Origin: Xanthoparmelia taractica
Taxonomy: Eukaryota; Ascomycota; Lecanoromycetes; Lecanorales; Parmeliaceae
Direction: 5' to 3'
Length of the DNA stretch: 64,000 nt
NCBI GenBank assembly: GCA_033085395.1
Contig: JANQBS010000175.1
Span: forward strand, 1-64,000
The notes beneath the pieces are model-generated. The model was given only the letters and a program-made list of their open reading frames with translations, ran no database searches and was not told the DNA's origin. Within the stretch, counting starts at the first letter, position 1. The number at the start of each line of letters is the position of its first letter. Positions 25,485 through 38,700 of this stretch are shown one piece after another. The position numbers and the translations under genes were made by a program.

Positions 25485-28400
25485 ATGGCGCCCCGACCGA
25501 AGACGTATGGGGCTCGAAGGTCCCATGCCAAGCCAGCTGGTGAACTGGTGAATGGGACCGCAGCGGACGTGTCGGAGCGAAAGATGGGAAACATTGATGT
25601 GATGTCTACGGGAATAGGGGACGGTAAAGAGAAAGGTCTTGGGATAGCACCAAAAGAAGAAAAGCAGAACATACTGTCGCAGGGTCCGAGAAAGGAAGAC
25701 GGATTGGCTTTGGCAAAAACAGTAGAAGAGTGTGCCGCTCCCGAACGTGCACCCAATGTTGAAGACAATTCCACAAGTGAATCACCGAAACCATGGTCTC
25801 TCAGAAACAGGAGGATTCCGGCTCAAGACATGTTGCCCCCAGATGTACTAGTAAAGGAGTATGATTCACGTCGCAAGAGCATCAGAAGATCGGTTGATGG
25901 ATCGGCAACACCGCAGAATCAGAACCTCATCACTAACAAGGAATTTCAACCCATGCTAACAGACCGTGGCTCCCCTTCGTATGCTAAAGCAACCTTTGAC
26001 CCAAACGGCTTTACCGAACACCACCAACACTCTCATGTCGGCCGAGACATTGACTTGAAAGACAAACCAAGCGATCTGCACGATTTGGGTTCTTGGGTTG
26101 CGCAATTGGTCAGAAGATGCCACCAGGATGAGAATCCTTCATCAATAATATCCGAGCCAAGACAAAAAGAGTTTAGGCCACAGCCTGGACAGGATATAGA
26201 GATGAGTGATGCTTTAGAAAATGTAGAAGACGTTCGTATGACAAGAGGCAAGGAAAAGAAAAGATTGCAGCTGTTGAAGGGGAAAGAGCCTGCCAACGGA
26301 AATGGTATGAGCCTACCTCTTCCATGTTCTTCTATTGCTTCTGTGCTCGCGGGTTTCAACACAATTCGGAACTGAGTATAGTAGCTAATGTATGGTTACC
26401 CATGACAGACTTGAGGGGCAAAGTCGTTACTGGAGCAGGAACATCACTCAAGTTAAGAGATGCAGCCCCTGTAGAGAGGATGTTGAAAGACCAGTTAAAC
26501 GATGAACTCAAACAAAGTCTGTTTGGGTCTCGAAGCACGACAGATGTGTCAGCTAATGTTATCGAGCGGAATGCTTGTGGAATACTTTTGTTTAATACGA
26601 TTGTTGACACTGGCGACTCCGCTGACGGAAATCCTGCCGCAGTCCTGAATTCCGCGCTTGAGGAAAGGCAAGATGATGCTCCATTTCTTTCTGCATTAAA
26701 GATCCTTGCATTGTCATCGGAAATCATGGCTTTCATCAACTTCCGCTTTAGCCAAGACGATGCTTCTCGGAGGGTAGTCTCCAATGCTGATGAGTCTCGT
26801 CCATCAACTGGGGCGGAAACTTCTGGAGCTACAACGATCACCGAATCTTCTGGTCCCACAAGTCAAGGCACATCTATATCTAATGCAGCAGGTGTGAAGA
26901 AGACTGTAAGTTGCCAAAACGCAATGGACAAGAAGAACATTGGTATGTCGCCTGCACTACTGCTGCCTTACTCTGTAGACTAATGTATCTCATTCAGAGA
27001 AACAAAAGCGATCACGAGGTGTTATCCAAACCCTTGAAGCTGCAACAACAATTTTAGTTCAGATCCAGCAAGGTGAAGCTGGCGCTGACTATATCACACC
27101 GTATGCCAGTGGCAGCATGTTCTTACATACTATTGGCCAGCGCCATTTGACTAGCTATAGCACTCCATATGGTCTTCCATATCCTAGCCCTCCCAATCAC
27201 GGAGTGGCGTACGGTCCTCCCATAGGTGCGAATCTCAACAATTACGCTTCGCCTTATGTCACTCCTCTCGCCCCTCATCCAAATCATTATGCCTCCCCTT
27301 ACTCCAGTACTGTGAACCAGCCTACTGCAAACTACGCTTCGCCATACGCCAATCCGATGGTCCCCAATCAGGCCAGTGGAATTGGCCTTGGCGGTAGCAG
27401 TAACAATCAAACCAACAGCCATGATGGCCATGAGACACATCATGATAACAAGGAAGCTCATACCTCAGACCCGGATGTTAATATTACAGAAGCCAAGAAA
27501 GGGAACGGTAAAGTTGCAAGCGAGAGCGTTAGCAATGAAGAAAAGGACGTAAGGATGTCGAGTAAGGCAACTGATCACTTAGGCATCGGCAACGAAATGG
27601 AGGAAAAAGGCGAAGCATACGACGAAGCTGACGGGCAGGGCCTCAGCAATGAAAAAGAGGTGGGGGGCAGCCGTTTTGACTTGGATGGAACAGATGTGAA
27701 CGATTTGAAGAACCCGGCGAGTGGTGATGAAAACCATGAGACAAGCAGCGACAATAACTTGACAGACGATAATTTACCGGTAGCAAAGCCAGACGATGGG
27801 AACGTCACCCCCCCAGCTGAGGACCATAAACTCTTTACGGGTGAGCGCCTTGGAGATTTCACCTCTATGGAGAACATTGATTGGCTACTCACCATGGGCA
27901 ATGGTGGCAAGATGCCAAAACCAAGCAAGAAGAGAAGAACGCCTTCGCCGTTCACAACGCCACCATCTCAAGCGGACGAGAAGGTCCAAATGGAAGTCAA
28001 TAAGATCATCGATGAGATTGTGCTCTATAAAGATTGGCGTGGTCACCCTAGTGCCACTGCGAAGCAGCTTTTCTACGCCTCGGGGGAAGGACAGCGACTC
28101 GCAGCGGAGTTGAGGCGTCTGATGGCCATTGCGAAGCCTGTGGTCAACACAACAGTACCATTGGCAGAGGGTGAAGCTAGATTGAAGTTCTATCAACAGC
28201 TTGAGAGCCGAGCAGTAAAGGAGAAGCGAGATCGTGAGGCTCAACAAGGCATCAACCGGTTTTACGGGGCTCCTGTTCAGATACAACATTGGGTCCCTCC
28301 CACTGTTGGACCGCCTGCCGTTCAATTCCAGATGCCACCATCACTGCCTTCTAATGGACCGATGAAGGTACCGTTCGTCCGGCGTGGCAACGTCATAGCA

Positions 28401-28529
28401 GCACCACCGGGTGGAAGAAACATTGAGGAGGAGAAGAAAACTGAGACCTACGGCTATCCGCCTATGCCAGGGTCGCGACCGGGAGTTTCTCAACCAGGGC
28501 AGAAGAGGAAGAGGGCCGCACGACACTGA
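25485..28529 (+). CDS. Large disordered protein with NYASPY-type repeats
   Basis: I do not recognise it. Exons are 25485-26304, 26409-26942 and 26998-28529 (961 aa). Both joins put a Gly/Asp or Gly/Glu codon across the splice and restore an open frame. It is mostly hydrophilic and predicted disordered. It has acidic and polar tracts, a Pro/Tyr/Asn region with an irregular repeat (NYASPY, HYASPY and similar, genomic about 27150-27360), an acidic Asp/Glu-rich stretch, and then a more ordered helical segment (VQMEVNKIIDEIVLYKDWRG, continuing to about 28240). It has a basic Arg/Lys C-terminus (GQKRKRAARH), which could be a nuclear signal. A nuclear or RNA-binding scaffold is only a guess. Confidence 0.75.
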
Positions 28530-29911
28530 TCTTTTCTGCGTTTGACATGTGAGGAAGCATAGCGAGGTGCATCTGGCGCATTTATATGCATAGAAGGCGT
28601 TTTACGCGAGTTTTACGCGGCAAGATACCCAATGCATCAACAGGATTTAACCATACGGCGTTCCATACTACCGCATAGTGAAGGAGGCATTTTTACCTCG
28701 TGGTGCTCATCTCAGGGTGCTGCGTTCATTCTATTGGAGAGGGTTGAGGGGCTATTGTACAAGATATTACTGCAGCAAGAGGGGCTCCTTCTCTTCTGTA
28801 CAGTCTTACAAGTGTTAGTTTCCGTTCAATACGCATGCACACTTGTACCATGGTTATAGAGTGTGCGCTGTAGGTGTGTCTCAGACTATCATCGTCACCC
28901 AATGGATGGCAAAATCAACAGATTTTGATTTCCTAGCCCTCCACTAACCCTTGCACTCCACACCAACCTAAAGGTAACCGAAAGCCTACCGATTTTCATG
29001 GCTGAATATCATAGTGTGCAGCGACGTGTATCCTCTCCTTGCCCGTCGCCTGCAAATAAGCCACAGTGAAGTACGAAATTCCACTCCAAACCACGTGAAT
29101 TAGCCCTGTCCAGCACCAAAAAGTTAAAGCACGAAGCGCACATCGGCGATATCGACACCGACGACCAGAGAGCCGAGCTGCTCCGTGGGCCACGACGTTT
29201 GCCCTAGAACGTGCTGAGGAGCTTCGACCGCAATGCCACCAGGAATGACGATGGCCAGGCGCGATGGTCAATTTCCAGCCGGCCGAGGGTCGTTAATAGT
29301 ACGGAGCCCGTATCCGACGCCCAATATATAATACAGCTAACTAACCAGCAAACCGTTGAGTATAATACACGTATGATTAAGCTAAATCGTAATTACAAAA
29401 ACACGTTTCTACTAAAGTACTATTCTATAACGAGAAGGATTTAAAATAATCGTTATTAATATATAACGAGTTTATTTCGATAATACGATCCTAGCAAAAT
29501 TCGCGAAGGTAAGATAGGCAAGTGGGTGGGAAAGGCGGTCGCATTACTCATCCTGGCTGCGAATTATCAGTCCTGGGGATGGACGAGGTCTGAGGGAATA
29601 TCGTAAGCTAGAATATATCTAATACGATTATTTCAAACACATGTACATGTCAATACCGTAGGGCTGTCTACGGGCGAGAATGATTTTAGATTACGGAAAT
29701 CGACTAAGAACGGTTCCAGAAAGGTGTCAACACTAAGGTACCTTAACTAAGGTAGAAGATACGAGGCTGAGACGCAACTCTCATTCTGTTCTTTCAGGAT
29801 AGGCGGTATCCCTTGTTGAGATTAACCCATTCTCTCTCCTCTCCACCAAATCTCGGCTCTCCCTCTGCATTCCGTATCGACTTGTTCCCTCCTAACCCAA
29901 ACCAAATTGTC
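28530..29911. other. Intergenic, with a short AT-rich patch
   Basis: No gene seen. About 29325-29480 is AT-rich (TATAATAC, TTTAAAATAATCG) and may be a remnant of a RIP-affected element. The rest is ordinary spacer plus the probable promoter of the gene at 29912. Confidence 0.5.
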
Positions 29912-30796
29912 ATGTCTATAATACAACGCCCAAGGGCTTTCCAGCCTACCGACGGCAACACTCTATCTCGACCCACACGAACCTCCATCACAGACCCAGC
30001 TGTTGTCTCAACTCTTCCATTTGACCCGGTTTACGTCCGACGCAACAGGACAGAGGAAGTGCTCCGGCGTACGGTGAGGCGATGGGTGTGGTTTGACGAA
30101 GCCCGGAAGATCGAACCAACGCTCGGGACCCTCAGTTATCTTCCTCCTGAGATCCGGCGGAGCATTTGGGAGACGGCACTCCAGTGTGAAGGCACCTTGA
30201 GCGCTGAAGGGCTCTGGGAATACGAAAACGTCAATTGCTCTCCTTTCAACCTTTTAGCTTACTACTTCGGCTTTGGCAGGCGCTGGTCTCGTCAGGACAG
30301 GCCAACTGAACTTCGATTGGTATCTTCGTCCGTCCGGGCTGAGTTTGACGACATCTTCTTGTCTAAGCTTACGTTTCGCTTCAACCGTCCCGAGAACCTG
30401 GATGCATTTGTCAAACACTTGACTGGATATCAATTGAGCCGGCTCCAGTCCTTTGAAATCGGATTGTCCGTTTGTGTAATCTCGTCTCTTGGAGTATGGT
30501 TGGAGTCCATGGCACGTCTGCCATGTGGCTTGCAATTAATCCACTTCCGAGTCTACCCGGCTTATAATGGCTGGTTCTATCTACCGGGAGCCAACCCTTG
30601 CCCGATGTATGACCGTGAGATTGGGCGGGAGGAATTCGACATTCTTGATGCACTGGTCAAGCAGGCCGTCCAGAGGGCCTCCAAAGCTCGAGTGACGATA
30701 TGCGGCGCAGTGAAAGAGCGTCAGCTGTCTACGAGATGCCAACGTGCTGTTGATGCTATTATAGCCAAAAATCGACAGCAGCGGCCATCAGCTTGA
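29912..30796 (+). CDS. 2EXR/F-box-like fungal protein
   Basis: Single exon of 294 aa. ATG 29912 was chosen because the frame opens earlier only through TTG. The core LSYLPPEIRRSIWETAL is the LPxEIRxxIW motif of the fungal 2EXR/F-box-like family, which is much expanded in filamentous ascomycetes. After it come VSSSVRAEFDDIFLSKLTF and a Leu-rich C-terminal half without repeats. If it acts as an F-box-like adaptor it would bind a partner for ubiquitination, but this is not shown for the family. It carries no signal peptide. Confidence 0.75.
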   Translation: MSIIQRPRAFQPTDGNTLSRPTRTSITDPAVVSTLPFDPVYVRRNRTEEVLRRTVRRWVWFDEARKIEPTLGTLSYLPPEIRRSIWETALQCEGTLSAEGLWEYENVNCSPFNLLAYYFGFGRRWSRQDRPTELRLVSSSVRAEFDDIFLSKLTFRFNRPENLDAFVKHLTGYQLSRLQSFEIGLSVCVISSLGVWLESMARLPCGLQLIHFRVYPAYNGWFYLPGANPCPMYDREIGREEFDILDALVKQAVQRASKARVTICGAVKERQLSTRCQRAVDAIIAKNRQQRPSA

Positions 30797-31605
30797 GATA
30801 TTCTGCCACAGGATGCTAGCAGACATGATTGTCTTCGAATTTAGCGTCTTCTGGGTTCGAAACAGGCAATGAGGATCCATGCGAAGTAGATAATGAGACA
30901 AATACTCCTACAATAGTCTCGACACAGGAATGCGCAGACGTGATGAAACGGCCAGCACTCAACGATGTCTCTGATGCTACAGCAAACACAAACGTTGAAT
31001 ACTGCTCAGGATGGAAGCGCCGCACCCAGTCACCCATCATCACTTCAATGTAACATAATATCTCACTCTGAATGCATACCATCATTATGTACAGAACACA
31101 CGTTGCCGAGCAGATGGCCAAGACTCTGGAGGATACTGTCGGATACCCTGCAAGGAACACGACGAAGGGACTATAGATGATAATATCTCAGCAGCAACTT
31201 CCATCTCAGCATCCAAAAATCTACCTACGTACTCGTATGCTAGGCAGTCGCATGTGGGCAAGAGAGGCCAATAATGAAGAGTAGCTGTGGTCGCTATTCC
31301 TCTCCAGCACCTCTTTGTAAGTTGCTGCTACCAGAGCGTGTAGCAAAAGTCAGGCACGGAGAGGGAATTATGCTGGGTGGAAGGGGCGCGTTGCCGGAAA
31401 ACCTGGCAATAAGTACAAATCTTCCCCCAAATAATCATTTTTTGGGAGCGCCTTTTACATATTTCTATTATTCGATACCATGTCATGGGAAGAGCCGAAC
31501 TGTTCTGGTCGATACCCGCAAATCCTTAACCTTTGCGCCCCTTTCCAACCTCGACACTACTACCCTTTGCAACCAGAATAAACACCATAGATAGGCGCTG
31601 TCTCG

Positions 31606-34600
31606 TCATTTCCCATAGCTGACTGTCCTTCCCAACGGGCTCCTGACTCGTGATGCCCACTGCATGCTTTTCCTTCTCGCTTCCAGCAGCCTCCTCCGCA
31701 CCGTCTCATCCGGTTGATCATCAATGTCCCCACTGACTGGGAACCCCATCTGCTTTGGCGGACACGTTCGTTGCACCAGCTCTGCGCCCTTGGACAGATA
31801 GTATGGCGTGGTGGGCGAACCCCAAGCAGAGCCGTCTTCGAGCATATCGTCTTGCGTTGTCGTCTGGATAGGAGTTGCTGGCACGGCCGACGGCTCCTGT
31901 TCTTGCGGCGTTTGTCGTTCAATGATAAATGTGTCTCTGCGGGAAACAGGAGTATCAAAGGTGAGGAACTCTTTCGTAGGTGACATCTCATTTGCTGGGG
32001 AACCCTTGGCCGGTGTTTCCATGCTAGCAGGAATTAGGTTGCCGTTCATATTGGCAAGTGCTCGTGGTTCCATGGATTTGCGCCTGCGAGAGCCACCGCG
32101 AGGAACCATTGATGTGTCGATGGCATAGTCTGCTTCGTCCAGCCATTTGTCTTCACGCTCGCAACTAGTAATGTTAGCAAGAGCATGTTACTCGTGGCTG
32201 ATTATCTGACTCACTCTAAGACCCAGCCAACCCCGACACACAAGACTACCCCGTTGCTACTCCGAACCTTTTCCAACGTCCGCTTCCCACCGTCCTTGTA
32301 GACAACGTGGGTGATACCGACTCTGGTGGTATCTGACGATGCTGCCTGTGGAGCAGTGCTGTTGAGAGAGCTGCCCATGCTTGTCTTAGGATTCCATGAC
32401 CATTGCTTCACACAGCGAGCACCCATTTGGGTCAAAAGATCGACAAATATCCCACTCGCGTCTGCACCTTCAGAAGTGTGCACATCAACAAATACAACCG
32501 CGCCCTGAAGAACGTCTGGAACGACTGGTTTCCGTACACTTCGCCCAGGGGTCTCAGCATCCAGCCTCATAGCACTACCGGGCGTTTGCGGAAGCGTAGT
32601 CGCTACCAGCACTGGTGTAGCTGGTTGATCAAGCCTCGCGTTCTCGTTGTCAGCATCTTGGGGAGCCTTCGATTGCCCAGCGCTATCATGACGAGCCCCA
32701 TGAACAACAGATAAGGGGCCTCCAAACGACCGACTTCGCTGGCGAGTCACTATGAGAGGAGAACCCTCAGCGGAAGCGCGCAGAGGCACCTTCGAGACTG
32801 TGTGGATCTCTCGGGGTTGCTGAGAGATCTTCTTCGCAGGTGTGAGCGCTTTGGCGGGTGTGCAAGTTAATGTATGATCTTGCTCTGCCCGTAATATCTC
32901 AGCATCCGATGGCATAGCGTTTTCGTCTCCGTACTCTTCTGATGCTTGCGACTCTTGGCTGACTTGTAAAGCCGCAAGGTCCTGTTCGTTACTCACCATC
33001 TCCGCAGATGAGGCATCTTCGACGTTCTCTTCGCCATCCCGCATCGCCATTTCGTCTTCAAAGAACGAAGTTTTGGCGGGGGATCCCGTTGGAATTTCAT
33101 CAACGGTTTGCTCAGGAGTTACGACCATCCCTGCGCCTCCTAGTGAGAACATTCCCCGCCCTTGACGAGGACGGGTTCCCGCGCTTTGTTTGTTGGGGCT
33201 GGATGCAGTCCACGAACTCAATTGATCCGCCAGCGTGGTGAATGATAGTTGATCTCCAGGGGCATCTGAGTCCTGGCCATCAATGACCGCAGGAGTGCCA
33301 AAATCCCGTGCGGAAATCCCATGTCTACGCAGCGGCGTGACACCGTATCCCTTTTCGGGAGACCCAAGCTCGTCTTCAGACACAGATTCGATGGAAACTC
33401 TCCTCAACGCGGCCGACGCAAACGAGAAGGCTGGACCTTTATATACTGTAGGAGTCTCTACAGGCTTTGCGGTCTCAGTTGTGTGATCGTTACGAATGAC
33501 GGGTCCAGGTTCATCGATGACGATAGTATCATCAAAAGATACCGGCTCCTCGAAAGTGGCCACTGGAATTCGCAGGGGTGACTCGACTTCAGCATCAGCT
33601 TCCGTGGTTGGGCTTTTAGCGTGCATTGCTGAACTATCTTCCTCGTCTGCGTCTATCTCGCGTTCTTCGGCCCTTTCCGTAAGGATTTTGGCGGTTTGCT
33701 CCGGAGATCTGACCCGGAAAGGGCTGCTGATGACCTTCCCGAGTGACAAGGTTGGAGCACTAAAGGGACTGCTTTGTCCGGATGTGATTGTGGCGTGAAA
33801 AGTTGGTGCTTTCATAGCAGACTTGACTGACGATACAAGCCCTGTTGACTTCATAGGTGACACTGGTGGGCGGCGCGCAGGAGATTGCAGCAATGAAGCT
33901 TTGGACGGAGATCTGGAAGGACTATTATTGGAGTCCGTCGCTTTGTCTTCAATTTTCACTCTCTTTGGCGACTCTTGCAGCAATGATATCTTGAACGGCG
34001 ACTTGGAAGGGAGAAGTATTGGTTGTGTCATGTTGTCTCCAAGGTTTCCTCTTCTTGGCGATGCTTGCAGCAATGAGACTTTCATAGGAGTACGAGAAGG
34101 CAAAAGCTCCGGCTGAGCCTTGCTGTCCCCAAGTTGAGCCTTCTTAGGAGAACGTTTGAGGGCGTCCTTGAATGGTGATGACGGCGGTCGCCGAGCTGGA
34201 CTGGCAAGAATGCTCGACGACTTAAGCTTCGAAGGTGACGATGGCGCGGTGACCGGGTCGAGAATTAATTTGGTGACGCTGCCAAAATCTTTGGCTGGAC
34301 TCATGACTTGTTTGGCAGGAGATTTGCTAAGAGCTCTGCTGGGTGTTTTCTCGCCGGCAAGCTCATCCTCGGAAATGATTGGATCACTCTTAGCAACTTG
34401 ATTGACCTTCTTTGGCGATAGTGGCAATACTTCCTTTTTCCCAAGCTGCTGACTCTCCTGTGCTTTTGACACTGTGGCTTTCCTACCACGGGTAGTTGCT
34501 CGTGCTGCTGCTGGTGTACGGACTGGCTTCGCCTTTAGTCCTGTCAGCTTGATGGCAGACTTCTTCAGTCCTTCAGTCTCGATCGGCACGTTCTCCTTGT

Positions 34601-35216
34601 CTGGTTCCTGTTGAAATTTGACCCTCTTCTTCTGCGCGGGTGCCGCTAGTCTGGTGGCTGGGGTAGTCGATTGCATTTCTGTGGCATTGATGACTGGACG
34701 TCCACGTGTAGTCTTCTTCACTGGTACTGCTTTCTTAATTTCCTGCTGAGCCTCTTTGACTGCAGGCGCTGTCTCTAACGTCTTCTTGGGGCGACCTCGC
34801 GTCTTTGGACCATCCGGCTTCGCGACTTCGGCAGCAGTCGCCTTTGTTGGACGATCTCTAATCCTCGGCGCGTCAGGCATCGAGCCTTCCGCTTTCTCGC
34901 CCGGGACAACCTTCTTTACTTGCCCCTTTTCTTTTGTGTGGTCGGGCTTCGCTTCTTGTTCAGCCACAGCTTCTTCAGTCGCTTCACCGTTCTCGTCGTC
35001 AGCTCGAGTCTTACGTTTGACCGGTAAGGATGGCTGAGCCGGCTTCTTCCTCACCGAAGCAGCTTTAACGGAGGCTGTAGTAATCTTCGTTGCCTTAGGC
35101 TTCGAGGCTACATCGTCGGTGTTGATATTCTTTGCGCGAGCGCGTGTCACACGTTTGGGAGGTGAGTCTGCCATATCCGCAGTCTTCTTCCGCTTTGCAG
35201 CTTGTACGCCTGGCAT
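31606..35216 (-). CDS. BRCT-domain chromatin protein (microcephalin-like arrangement)
   Basis: Probably a nuclear DNA-damage or chromosome-structure factor. Exons are 35216-32215 and 32164-31606 (1186 aa; intron GTGAGT...CTAG). The N-terminal half is basic and disordered, with RGRPKKT and TRGRPVI segments like AT-hooks. It has many S/T-P-x-K/R sites (SPAK, SPFK, SPSK, TPMK), i.e. CDK-type phosphorylation motifs, and a tandem internal repeat around genomic 33880-34110. A single BRCT domain lies at about residues 900-1005: LQGAVVFVDVHTSEG, then IFVDLLTQMGARCVKQW, THVVYKDGG and GWVLDCERE, whose WxxxC end is completed across the splice. A disordered tail of about 180 aa follows. The single BRCT is similar to fungal microcephalin-like proteins, but orthology is not certain. 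Confidence 0.86.
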
Positions 35217-35761
35217 TGGGACAGTTGAGGAAATTATGTGTTTTTGGATTGTGGGCGAAATGCGGTCGAACGCGGACAGAAGCCGAGTGGTAGCGGTCTT
35301 AAAATATTGTTGTTGTTATTTGTTGATGTTTTCCCCGCGTTGGTCGGATAGCAACGACTGGCGCTAACACTAACCAGTTAAGATATAGCGCTCAGCTTCA
35401 TTGGAAAGCTTGCTTTTTGGAAAGCTTGCTTTCTTTCTGGTTGCTGAAGTAGTAAAAGTGAGGATTTAAGCTCATTTAGTCTAGCCAATCAGATCATCAG
35501 ATTTCGCAAATTCTACGCTAAAACACTGCTTAATCCTCCTTTTTCGAGCTAAAGCACTGCTTAATGAATTTAAGAGACGGAACGTCCCAAACAGGAAGTA
35601 TTGTAGGGCTGAGCCTTGGAACAACAGTTTTCAACATTTATACAATCTAATTCCTCCACCGTTCCATACTGTATGATACTGATATAAATAAGCAAAAGTA
35701 TAGATATAGATATGCGCTTTCAAATGATGCTAAAATCTCTGGGTTTGAACGGGTAACGACT

Positions 35762-38700
35762 ATGATATTTAGAAATCAAATCGAGGGCCTTGCGATCGTA
35801 GATCGGTTAAAGTTCGGAGCCTCACGGAGCCTTACGATTGAGGCTATACAGCTCTTTCAAATTCTTCTATATCACGACCATATCACTACTATGGCCTCCC
35901 CTCATCGATCTATCTTCCTAGCAACTACCAGCAGTCTCGATAACCGAGTGCGCTCGCGTATATCCCATCAATCCCAGCGTCCTAATAAATCACTCGCCTC
36001 CTCGCCCGTCCCGCCTGCGACCCCATGCCCCCAACCAAAGCGAAAGATCCTGGGCGAATTAGATCCCAATACTCTCATTAATAGTCTCAAACGGAAGAAG
36101 CAGAAGCATGGCCTAAGATGTGTCAATCAGCCCTTGCGGAAGACAGCAAAACAGATGGAAAACACGCGACATCTAAGGGAGCAAGAGATCTCTGAACGAC
36201 GTCGATTGCGTCTGCGAAAAGAGACGAAGGACCGCCATAATCGCAAAGTAATAAGGGCTGAACGTCTTGGAGTGACTCCTCCTACTTCACTTACGCCTAC
36301 ACCAAGTCCTGAGCAACCTCAGTTCGTCTGCGAAGAGTGCGGTGCTTCGGAGCCACTGGATGGCGTAGTGCTATGCCCGCGCCCTATATGCACTGTATGT
36401 CTAGACGAGGTTCGGTGGTGTGATGGCGGAAAGCATGAGACTATACGCTATAATCACGTTCGTAATGGAAGGGAGCAATCGCGGTGTAATCGTTGCCATG
36501 ATCTCGCTCAGGCTAGAAAGCGTCGTGCTCGACTGTTATCTGCTTCAGCTACTTCAGATGGTCCAGCTATTCCAGCTCGTCCAGTCGCTCCAGCTCTTTC
36601 AGCTATTCCATCTGCTTCAGCTATTCTATCTGCTTTATCTGCTTCGCCATCACCAATTGAGGACGAGATCTCGTTAGATACACTATGGTCTCGCGTTCGG
36701 AATCACGAGTTGACGCAGTCTGCTTGCTTCACGAAGGACTGGGATCTTATCGCCGATTTTCACACTGAGTTGGCCAAGTTAAGGAGGGAGATATGTGACA
36801 TTTGCAACGAGATCGGCTTCAATATGAAGCTGCAACACGTTGATTTCAAGAATATTTGCGCCAGTTGTCGAAATGATGGGTCCCAAGGGCCTCCCCTCTA
36901 CTCCGCCGCAAATGAGATGGATCCTGGGCCCATTCCATCTGGTCTGCCAGGTCTGATCATGGCGGAAGAAATGCTGATCGCTAGAGCCCATGTGCAGATG
37001 CAAATGTCACGAGTTAAGGGCTGTCAATTTAAATATAAAGGCCACGTGATCAGCTGGATGCAGAACGTTTCAAAGCTCGCCCATAGACTTCCCTCCCTCC
37101 TTCAGGAACTGCAGGTGTTGATTATTAAGCCCACCTCGTTAAATCGACTCAATAGTGAACCTAGCCGTGAAATCCAGCGAAGATTTCGTGTGCGTCGCCG
37201 TTATATCGAGACCTGGCTAGTCTACTTGATCAGACACCATCCCGACTACCAATCAATCCAAATCGATCAAGAACGGCTGGCCCTGCTATCGGATGATGGC
37301 TCCATTGTTGATGATGTATCTACTATATTAGATAACGATGAGGAGGATGAGAATGAGGGTGTGGAGGATTAAGAAGATCTAGTCTCTGAAAACGAATATT
37401 CAAATGCAGGTGTGTGCACTCGTTTAATGTCAATTTAGCCCATTTTCTCACTCCTTCCTAGATCATATCGATAACCCGGCTGCCTATCATGAAGAATCAT
37501 GCGTATCAGATCAGACATCAGACGCTTCTGAGCTTCAAATACTTCAGAATCAGGTCAATTCAGTGGCTCATTCATCACCGCCACCGCCACGTGGAGTGGC
37601 CTTCACTTCGGCCTCTTTAAATCGTGAACCAATTAGCGAATTTGATCAGTCCTTGGATATCGCTCGTATGGTTTTTCCTACGCTCTTTCCCAGCGGCTTG
37701 GCCTCTTTTCGTACCCCTCGCCTTAGGCAGGTCAAATTTCGCGACTATATTCGATATTTGATGAGATATCGTGATGAGAGGTTCGCACAGCATCCTCGCT
37801 TTCGTTGGTGGGCCTTCAATACGATGATGAGGTCACAGTCGAGGGAGTCTGGCAAGTGGGCCTGGAAACGTCTGGACTATCGCCATGTGGATATCGATGA
37901 GCTGCGTGACCTCGTTGCTAATGATAATCACAAGATCTCGGATATCGTGGTGCGGAAGGCCAATACTCTACGAGGCACACGTCCCTACTGGTGGCGAGCA
38001 CGCACTGAACTCGAGTCATTTGTGTATAGCCAAGGGACCCCCAGCGTCTTCTTCACTGTGAGCGCTGCTGATTTCCAATGGCATGACCTCTATCAGCATA
38101 TGCCCAACAAAGACGAGTATTTTAACGCAACCGAGGCCGAGCGTCACAACATTGCTTTCCGTCTTATCCAGCAAAATCCTCACATCGTTACTGAATACCT
38201 GGATCTGCGGTTCCGTCTTCTGTTCAAACGCGTCCTAGGCAAGAAGTTCGACGTCTCGGATCATTGGTATCGATTTGAGTGGCAGGCACGGGGAAGCGGT
38301 TATATTCATGGCTTCTTATGGATTAGAGACGCCCCAGAAGTCGAACAGGTTACCGAGTATCTTCACTACTGGGGGGCTAGAGTTACTGCAATCAATCCCG
38401 GTGGTGATTTGCCTCCTGCAGCTGTCCATTCGTGCAGTCGTCCTTTTGCCACTCGTCAGAACACTCTTCGTGAGTTAGCCGAGCTCCTCAATCGAGTTTA
38501 GCATCACAAATGTATGGCTCAGTATTGTTATCGGCGGAATAAGATCACCAAGGAGGTTAGATGTCGATTTGCGTTCCCATGGCCTGAACGAGACACCCCT
38601 ACCATCGGAAATCACAGCAATCCCGCCTTCCAGACCTTTGAACCGGCTCGTAATGACTCACTGGTTGGCAAATACAACTCCACTGTGATCCTCGCATGGC

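Noticed and set aside
33823..35037. Plus-strand ORFs antisense to the BRCT gene
   Set aside because: They mirror the repetitive Ser/Pro/Lys codons of the real minus-strand gene.
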